Source: Gimesia chilikensis
GTDB lineage: Bacteria; Planctomycetota; Planctomycetia; Planctomycetales; Planctomycetaceae
Assembly: GCF_008329715.1 (NCBI RefSeq)
Contig: NZ_VTSR01000005.1
Span: forward strand, 434,001-498,000
Length of the DNA: 64,000 nt
Direction of reading: 5' to 3'
The notes below the pieces were generated by a model, which saw only the letters and a program-made list of their open reading frames with translations, ran no database searches and was not told the origin of the DNA. Both the position numbers and the translations under genes were made by a program. Shown here one piece after another: positions 58,365-64,000 of the stretch (the stretch's first letter is position 1; each line of letters opens with the position of its first letter).

Positions 58365-59915
58365 CTACGGCGTTGCTTTCTTCTTTACCGGTTTGCCATT
58401 GCGTGGGAGTGGTTCGGGATAGCCGGCGAGGATTTGTTTGAGTGACTCCACTACCACCGGTTGTTCCTGGGCCAGGTTGCGTGTTTCTAACGGGTCGGTC
58501 TGGTAGTCGTAGAGTTCGTACTCGGCGGGGACACCCAGATTTTTGTAAGGCTTCCATTCCACCAGTCGATAACGTTCGGTGCGGATGGCGCGGCCCAGTT
58601 TCTGTTTGGGATAGGCGTGATACGCGTGGTTCCTCACGCGAGCACCGGGATTCTTCAGGACCGGGACCAGGCTGACGCCGTCGAGGGGCTGGGGCACCTT
58701 GGGTGCCGGAAGGCCGGCGAGTTCGGCCAGCGTGGGAAAGAGATCCACGCTTTCGGCGAGCTGCTGTGTGGCGGAGCCAGGCTGTGTGACTCCGGGAGCC
58801 GCGATGAGAATCGGGATGCGGTTGGCCTGTTCGTAGTTCGTGTGTTTGGTCCAGATGCCCAGATCGCCGAGGTGAAAACCGTGATCGCCCCACAAGACGA
58901 CGATCGTGTTCTCGGCCAGTCCCAGGCGGTTGAGTTCGTCGAGCACCTTACCGATCTGGGCGTCGACTAAACTGGTGCTCGCGTAATAGCCGTGAATCAG
59001 TTGACGCTTGAGGTCTTCGCTGAACCTGGCATTTCTGTCGGTGGGCACGGGGCTGTAATTCGTAATCTCGCCGCCCCGCTTGCCGGCCACTTTCGGGGCG
59101 TTCGTGGGGAGTTCTTCATTCTCTGGCAGCGGCAGTTTGGACGGATTGTAAAGATCCCAGTACTTCTTTGGTGCGCTGAAAGGCAGATGCGGACGGGCAA
59201 AGCCGGCGACGATGAAGAACGGCGTCCCCTTCTGCTTGCGTCGATCCTGAGCGGCCTGGAGTCGCTTGACCGTTTCCGCGGCGACGCGACCGTCGGCGTA
59301 TTTGATGTCCGCCACATCCGGTGCTTCAAAGGCGGCACCGCGGGGGAGTGACTTAATGCGATCGAGGTGCTGATTTGTGAAGTAGGCTTCTTCGCGGGTG
59401 AGCTTTCCCCCCTGCGTGCTGGCGGGGTCGAGGTATTCGATCACCTTGTCATGGAAATGCGGCACGCTGAAAGAAGCGGGATCTCCGTGGTTGCCGTGAC
59501 CAATGTGAAAGACTTTGCCGAGGGATTCGGTGCGGTAACCACCGTGCTGCGCGAAGTATTGCGGCAGGGTGACGGCGTCGGGAACGATCTCGCGCAGCTG
59601 ACTGCCCAGCCCGTATAAGCCGGTCGATGTGGAATGTGCGCCGAGCATGAGGGTGAACCGCGAGGGTGCGCAGACAGCCTGGTTACAGTAGGCCCGCTCG
59701 AAACGCATGCCGCGTGCGGCGAGAGCATCGATATTGGGAGTCTGTGCGATCGGATCGCCGTAACAGCCCAGCGCGGGCTTCAGGTCATCGACGAGAATCA
59801 GCAGCACATTAGGACGCTCTGCTGCAACAAGAGTGTTACAGAGGAAAGACAGACCACAAAGGGTCGGAAGCAAAAGACAGAGGAAAGGGTTCCGCGAATG
59901 AGACTTCAAAATCAT
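58365..59915 (-). CDS. Secreted sulfatase, iduronate-2-sulfatase-like (third copy)
   Basis: 516 residues. Signal about residues 9-31 (PFLCLLLPTLCGLSFLCNTLVA). Formylglycine site CAPSRFTLMLGAHSTS; first metal-site ILVDDLKPALGCYGDPIAQT; second metal-site NTIVVLWGDHGFHLGDLGIWTKH. It belongs to the same broad group as the sulfatase at 36396 (DDLxxxLxCYG, [15 protein letters not shown], WxDHGFHLG) but is clearly a separate gene. It lies outside the tRNA-bounded element. It precedes the giant beta-helix gene on the same strand by 142 bases. Confidence 0.9.
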   Translation of the reverse strand: MILKSHSRNPFLCLLLPTLCGLSFLCNTLVAAERPNVLLILVDDLKPALGCYGDPIAQTPNIDALAARGMRFERAYCNQAVCAPSRFTLMLGAHSTSTGLYGLGSQLREIVPDAVTLPQYFAQHGGYRTESLGKVFHIGHGNHGDPASFSVPHFHDKVIEYLDPASTQGGKLTREEAYFTNQHLDRIKSLPRGAAFEAPDVADIKYADGRVAAETVKRLQAAQDRRKQKGTPFFIVAGFARPHLPFSAPKKYWDLYNPSKLPLPENEELPTNAPKVAGKRGGEITNYSPVPTDRNARFSEDLKRQLIHGYYASTSLVDAQIGKVLDELNRLGLAENTIVVLWGDHGFHLGDLGIWTKHTNYEQANRIPILIAAPGVTQPGSATQQLAESVDLFPTLAELAGLPAPKVPQPLDGVSLVPVLKNPGARVRNHAYHAYPKQKLGRAIRTERYRLVEWKPYKNLGVPAEYELYDYQTDPLETRNLAQEQPVVVESLKQILAGYPEPLPRNGKPVKKKATP

Positions 59916-60056
59916 CCTCCCGTTCGAGTGAGCGTTAAGGAGACGTACGGTCCCTGTACGACGAAAGTGAATCAGGACCAGCAGACAGGTTTCACTCTAT
60001 TATGTCGGGCGGTGCGGGGAATTGAAACAGTTGTGTGCCGCGATTGCTGACCGGTC

Positions 60057-63000
60057 TTAAAACGGACTGAGTTCGGTGTTGTCGGCGAGTGAGCCGAAGA
60101 ACTCATCTGTGGCGGATTCCCAGTCCGGTAGGTAGCGAACGCCGGGCGCCAGGGTGGCCTGCATGACGTCTGCGGCGCCGTCATGTTCATAGCCAAGCAG
60201 GTGACCGAGTTCGTGCAGGATGACGGTGCGGAGATCGATCAGACCGGCGGCTTCACTGTCGGGGAGTGCAATCAACGTCAGGTCGCTGACTGGAGAGAAC
60301 TCGCTGTGCTCTGCGGGAGTGGTATCGATGAACCAGCCATAGCCGGCGGCGTTGACGTCGATGTAAATAGTACCGGCAGCGGCGCGGCCCAGGGTCTCAT
60401 CTGCAAGGTCAACGACTTTGATGTCGATCTCTGAGAGCGTTTGCTGCTGTGCCGGGGGGAGCTGTGGAGTGCTCTCTGCAACTGTGGACTCCAGCAGACT
60501 CTCGGCGGTTGATTGCTGGATGGTGGTTGCGGTTTGTGATGGTGGCGGTGCGGGAGCGACCGTTAACAGTTGATTCCAGGCATCGGGGTAATTCAGGGGG
60601 TAAGTGACCGGAGTGTCCCCCGATTTATGCTTGCCATAGTTGGCCACGAACAGCAGCAGATCTTGAAAGCCGATCCGATCATTCTGGTTAAAATCAGCGA
60701 ACCAGGCATATTCCGAGGAAGTCGTACTCGGTTTCTGATTATAGACGGTTGCAAACCGCAACAGATCGCTGAAGTTGATCACGTTATCGTCGTTGAGATC
60801 GTAAGGATTGGCGCTTATCTGTGCCTGGGAATCCAATTGCAGCAGATCTACTCCGATGGCACCATTGGACAGGTTGACTTCCGGATCAGCAAGAGGGTAC
60901 ACCAGCGTTTGTGTGTTCAGACTCTGACCAGCCAGATTCAGGTCAATCCCATCTTCTGGAGTCGATTCAAAACGAATCCGAGCCAACAAGGCGTGTTGAT
61001 TCGTACCGACACTACCGAGACTGGTCTCGGCTGACAGGTTCATAATCATGCCATTCTGGTCGTCGATGGTACCGGTCTGATTCAAAGTGAATGCAGCACC
61101 ATATTCGATACTGGTCGCGGTAGCTACAGTCGGATTATAATGTATATCTAAAGTGACCGAATGAATTCCCAGGTCAACAGCAGATGGCATACCGACCCAG
61201 ATCTCCATCCAGTAGCCATCCCATTCACCAACCCAGTCTCTGCTCCCTGGGAGCGAACTGGCTTCGCCATTGGCATCAGTGACTGTTTTCGAATCAACAA
61301 TATGGAATTCCAGCTGAACATGATCGGCCTGAACCTCGTAGGCTCCAATATCGATCGTCCCGCTACTGATTCGACTAAAGCCAGTCCCGCGTTGATCGTT
61401 CTCAAGTTCCGCATCAATGGCAACCGTATTATCGCCGGCATTGATGGCAGCGCTACCGAGCAGCAAAGCATGAGTTTTCGTGGGACCGCCATTGTCTCTC
61501 AATACCGGGTCCAAAAGACCTTCGATACTGTCCTGAATGATGCTGGTACTTTCTGTGAAGCTCCCGAAGATCTGAAAGTCTCTTTGAGCTGAATTTCCAG
61601 CTACGATACTGTTAATAATCTCTGGTGATACAAAATGACTATAAACTCCTCCTCCGCTGACTCTGGCCTCATTCTGCACAATGGTACTGTTAATTACCGT
61701 TAATGGTAATTCGCTGATCGAGTAGAGGCCACCGCCTATATTCGATGACTGATTTCCTGAAATCGTACTGTTGCTGATTGTCGCCGTTCCGGTCGAATTA
61801 TTATATACAGCGCCACCAGAGGATCCGTTTGTATTCCTTGTGAAGAGGCTATTAAGCACGGAAAGTGTTCCTCCATTGCCTACTCCCCCACCGTTGGCGA
61901 ATGCCGAATTTTTCTCGAAAATGCTGTTTTCCACAGTCGTCGTTGCAAAATAACTGTAAAATCCCGCTCCACTATGATGTGCTGAGTTTTCCGAAAAGGT
62001 TGATCCCGAAACGGTTATCTCGCCATTCTGTATGCAGATGCCTCCACCAAACAGTTCTGCAGAATTTTCTGAGAAATGGCTCTGAGAAATCGCAACGTGG
62101 TATGTTTCTTCATGAAATGGATTGACGTTGTGATAAATACCGCCCCCATCATTCGTAGTCGCAGAGTTCTTGATAAGTTCGCTTTCGGATACAGTCATGT
62201 CGCTGATTAAATTATAGATTCCTCCCCCATATTTTGACGAGTTCTGCGTAAAGGAAGACTGAGACACAAAGAAATAGTCTCCAGAAACGTTATAGATACC
62301 CCCACCAAAAACAGATGCAGTATTGTGCACAAACTGGCTGCCAAGAACCGTAAGGGATCCGGACTCACTGTAAATGCCGCCCCCCACTGGTGACCCGACA
62401 ACATTAATCGCTGTGTTTTCAGAAAATGTAGAACCTTCGACAGTCGTAACACTTTGAAAACTGTAAATCCCAGCACCATCAGTGCTGGTGTTATTGGAAA
62501 AGGAACTGTCGATAACGTTCAGCACACTGTCAGTGCTGTGGATTCCCCCTCCGTGTGAAGCCTTGTTGGATAGAAAGTCAGCGTTGGAAACAGTAAGCCT
62601 GCCATCACTGGAATAAATTCCTGCTCCTTTAAAGATTGCCTGGTTACTTCTAAAACGAACATTATCCAGTGTGAGATCTTCAGTACTCCGAATAGCGCCG
62701 CCATCGTTTGCGTATCCGTTCTCAAGGGTAAGGCCACTGATCTCGATCTGTATCAGGTTCTGGAGGTCACTGTCATAAACATCAAAAATCCGACTGTTCC
62801 CGTCCCCGTCCAGTGTCAATTGATCGACCCCCTGCCCGAAGATTCTGAGGTCATCCTGAATCAGCAGTTCTTCAGAGAGTACGATTGACATCCCCGCCAG
62901 TGAGGCATCAAAGATAATCGTATCTGTTGTGGCAGCTACGTTTGCCAGCTTGACAGCTTCCCGCAATGACAGATTACCGAGGGAGTAATCGCCGTCGTCG

Positions 63001-64000
63001 ACGTCCGAATTCGTATCTACCATCAAATGCAATGCATCCGTTTCAAAAGCGCCGATGTCGACGGTCCCCTGCAGAATCCTGCCAAAACCAGTACCGCGCT
63101 GATCTGTGATGAGACCGGCATCAGCGGCAGCTGAGTTATCACCGGCGTTGATGGCAGCACTGCCGTACACCAGGGCATGAGTTTGAGTGGGACCACCGTT
63201 ATCTCTCAGAACGGGATCCAGCAGACCGGTCACGCTATCCTGAACAATACTGTTGCTGCTGGTATAACTGCGGTGAATCTGTGCATCCTGGCTCGCAATG
63301 TTGCCTGCTACAATTGTGTTGAGCAAAACGGGTGTAACATGGGAACTGGAAAGCCCCCCTCCCCGAGCTGACGAATTACCAGTGAAAGTCGAGTTGATCA
63401 GAGTTAACGACTCCCGGCTGGAAGAATCGATCCCCCCACCCTCTATGGTAGCCTGATTACCGGAGAGGGTAGAATTCACAATCTCGGCAGTCCCCTGAGA
63501 GAAGATATGAATTCCCCCACCAAAGCCTGCAGCGATATTTTCTGTGAGGGTACTATGGGAAAGGATCAGAGTTCCGGAGTTACCGATCGCGCCGCCGTTC
63601 GCATCGGAACGATTATCAAAAAACGTACTCTGCTCCACGGTAAGCTGACCCAGGGTGATCGCAACACCGCCTCCACTCAAATCGGCGATATTTCCGGAAA
63701 ACAGACTGTCGCGGATGGTCATGTAACCAAAGACAAACTGGACGCCGCCTCCCCTGGTATCGGCATGATTGTCTGTAAACACCGAATTCGTAATCAGCGC
63801 ATCCTGTACGCCAGGCTCGATCAGCACTGTCGAAGTATGATAAACGGCTCCGCCTTCGGAAGCCTGGGTAGGAAATTCAGGATCAGCTATTCCCCGGTTT
63901 TCGGAAAACTGAGAGTCATGAATATTGAGCGCTATGCGGAAACTGTAAATACCTCCCCCGGACTGCCCCTGATTTCGATAAAAAGTGGAATGGGAAACCG
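60057..64000 (-). CDS. Giant beta-helix surface protein with dockerin-like repeats and HExxHxxGxxH site, 5' partial
   Basis: Over 1,310 codons lie in the window, and the open frame continues past 64000, so the N-terminus is missing; the GTG at 63827 is not the start. Dozens of Asn/Ser-rich coils such as ITNSVFTDNHADTRGGGVQF form a polymorphic beta-helix, in two blocks each ending with LLDPVLRDNGGPTQTHAL and RGTGFGRI. Then come a sandwich domain, two EF-hand-like dockerin loops (NPYDLNDDNVINFSDLLRF; FADFNQNDRIGFQDLLLFV), a Thr/Pro/Gln linker, and a C-terminal matrixin-like site HELGHLLGYEHDG with a Met after it (ADVMQ). Adhesion, scaffold binding and self- or matrix proteolysis are possible; the combination in one protein is unusual. 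Confidence 0.82.
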   Translation of the reverse strand, partial: VSHSTFYRNQGQSGGGIYSFRIALNIHDSQFSENRGIADPEFPTQASEGGAVYHTSTVLIEPGVQDALITNSVFTDNHADTRGGGVQFVFGYMTIRDSLFSGNIADLSGGGVAITLGQLTVEQSTFFDNRSDANGGAIGNSGTLILSHSTLTENIAAGFGGGIHIFSQGTAEIVNSTLSGNQATIEGGGIDSSSRESLTLINSTFTGNSSARGGGLSSSHVTPVLLNTIVAGNIASQDAQIHRSYTSSNSIVQDSVTGLLDPVLRDNGGPTQTHALVYGSAAINAGDNSAAADAGLITDQRGTGFGRILQGTVDIGAFETDALHLMVDTNSDVDDGDYSLGNLSLREAVKLANVAATTDTIIFDASLAGMSIVLSEELLIQDDLRIFGQGVDQLTLDGDGNSRIFDVYDSDLQNLIQIEISGLTLENGYANDGGAIRSTEDLTLDNVRFRSNQAIFKGAGIYSSDGRLTVSNADFLSNKASHGGGIHSTDSVLNVIDSSFSNNTSTDGAGIYSFQSVTTVEGSTFSENTAINVVGSPVGGGIYSESGSLTVLGSQFVHNTASVFGGGIYNVSGDYFFVSQSSFTQNSSKYGGGIYNLISDMTVSESELIKNSATTNDGGGIYHNVNPFHEETYHVAISQSHFSENSAELFGGGICIQNGEITVSGSTFSENSAHHSGAGFYSYFATTTVENSIFEKNSAFANGGGVGNGGTLSVLNSLFTRNTNGSSGGAVYNNSTGTATISNSTISGNQSSNIGGGLYSISELPLTVINSTIVQNEARVSGGGVYSHFVSPEIINSIVAGNSAQRDFQIFGSFTESTSIIQDSIEGLLDPVLRDNGGPTKTHALLLGSAAINAGDNTVAIDAELENDQRGTGFSRISSGTIDIGAYEVQADHVQLEFHIVDSKTVTDANGEASSLPGSRDWVGEWDGYWMEIWVGMPSAVDLGIHSVTLDIHYNPTVATATSIEYGAAFTLNQTGTIDDQNGMIMNLSAETSLGSVGTNQHALLARIRFESTPEDGIDLNLAGQSLNTQTLVYPLADPEVNLSNGAIGVDLLQLDSQAQISANPYDLNDDNVINFSDLLRFATVYNQKPSTTSSEYAWFADFNQNDRIGFQDLLLFVANYGKHKSGDTPVTYPLNYPDAWNQLLTVAPAPPPSQTATTIQQSTAESLLESTVAESTPQLPPAQQQTLSEIDIKVVDLADETLGRAAAGTIYIDVNAAGYGWFIDTTPAEHSEFSPVSDLTLIALPDSEAAGLIDLRTVILHELGHLLGYEHDGAADVMQATLAPGVRYLPDWESATDEFFGSLADNTELSPF

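Overview
This window looks like a piece of a planctomycete chromosome, probably Gimesia/Planctomyces-like. The signs are three secreted sulfatases, a DUF1080 protein, FG-GAP and giant beta-helix surface proteins, two signal peptidase I paralogues with very large insertions, and an alternative complex III (ACIII)-caa3 respiratory cluster. Taxonomy is inferred from gene content only; there is no rRNA gene.

Layout. 1-5.6 kb: 3' end of a KAS III-like gene, lptB, and two large lepB-type genes. 5.8-20.5 kb: one long minus-strand respiratory operon, actA-actB-actC-actDE-actF, a small membrane protein, a Sco copper chaperone, coxB (with fused cytochrome c), coxA (type A2), coxC (with an inserted block), coxD, and a second subunit III-like gene. 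Quinol electrons would pass through ACIII to the caa3 oxidase. 21-33.4 kb: a Gfo/Idh/MocA oxidoreductase, infC (probable AUC start), a divergent TolC-like / GAF-HlyD adaptor pair, an FG-GAP protein, small secreted proteins, a DUF58 protein and a DUF1080 protein. 33.7-35.1 kb: a sulfatase. 35361-35434: an initiator tRNA gene with its own promoter.

35.4-54.1 kb is bounded by a perfect 24-bp direct repeat of the tRNA 3' end. A C-terminal fragment of a tyrosine integrase lies at the left repeat. At the right repeat an ORF runs through the repeat in the same frame and ends 209 bases later; joined across the repeat the two form one longer integrase C-terminus. I read this as a decayed integrated element whose attachment site lies inside the integrase gene. 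Inside are a sulfatase, a GntR-ABC ATPase operon followed by five tandem paralogous polytopic permeases, a di-haem peroxidase, a secreted propeller protein with a Lys/Glu/Pro tract, a 2-Cys peroxiredoxin, an inserted hypothetical gene, a truncated IS4 transposase and a truncated DptH-like ATPase.

54.1-64 kb: a Cys-nucleophile alpha/beta-hydrolase, a beta-helix protein, a small fragment with an adjacent hypothetical gene, a third sulfatase, and the C-terminal part of a giant beta-helix protein with dockerin-like repeats and an HExxHxxGxxH site. The most unusual items are the split integrase/attachment arrangement, the five-permease array served by one ATPase, and several segments bounded by copies of the 3' end of the preceding gene or terminator.
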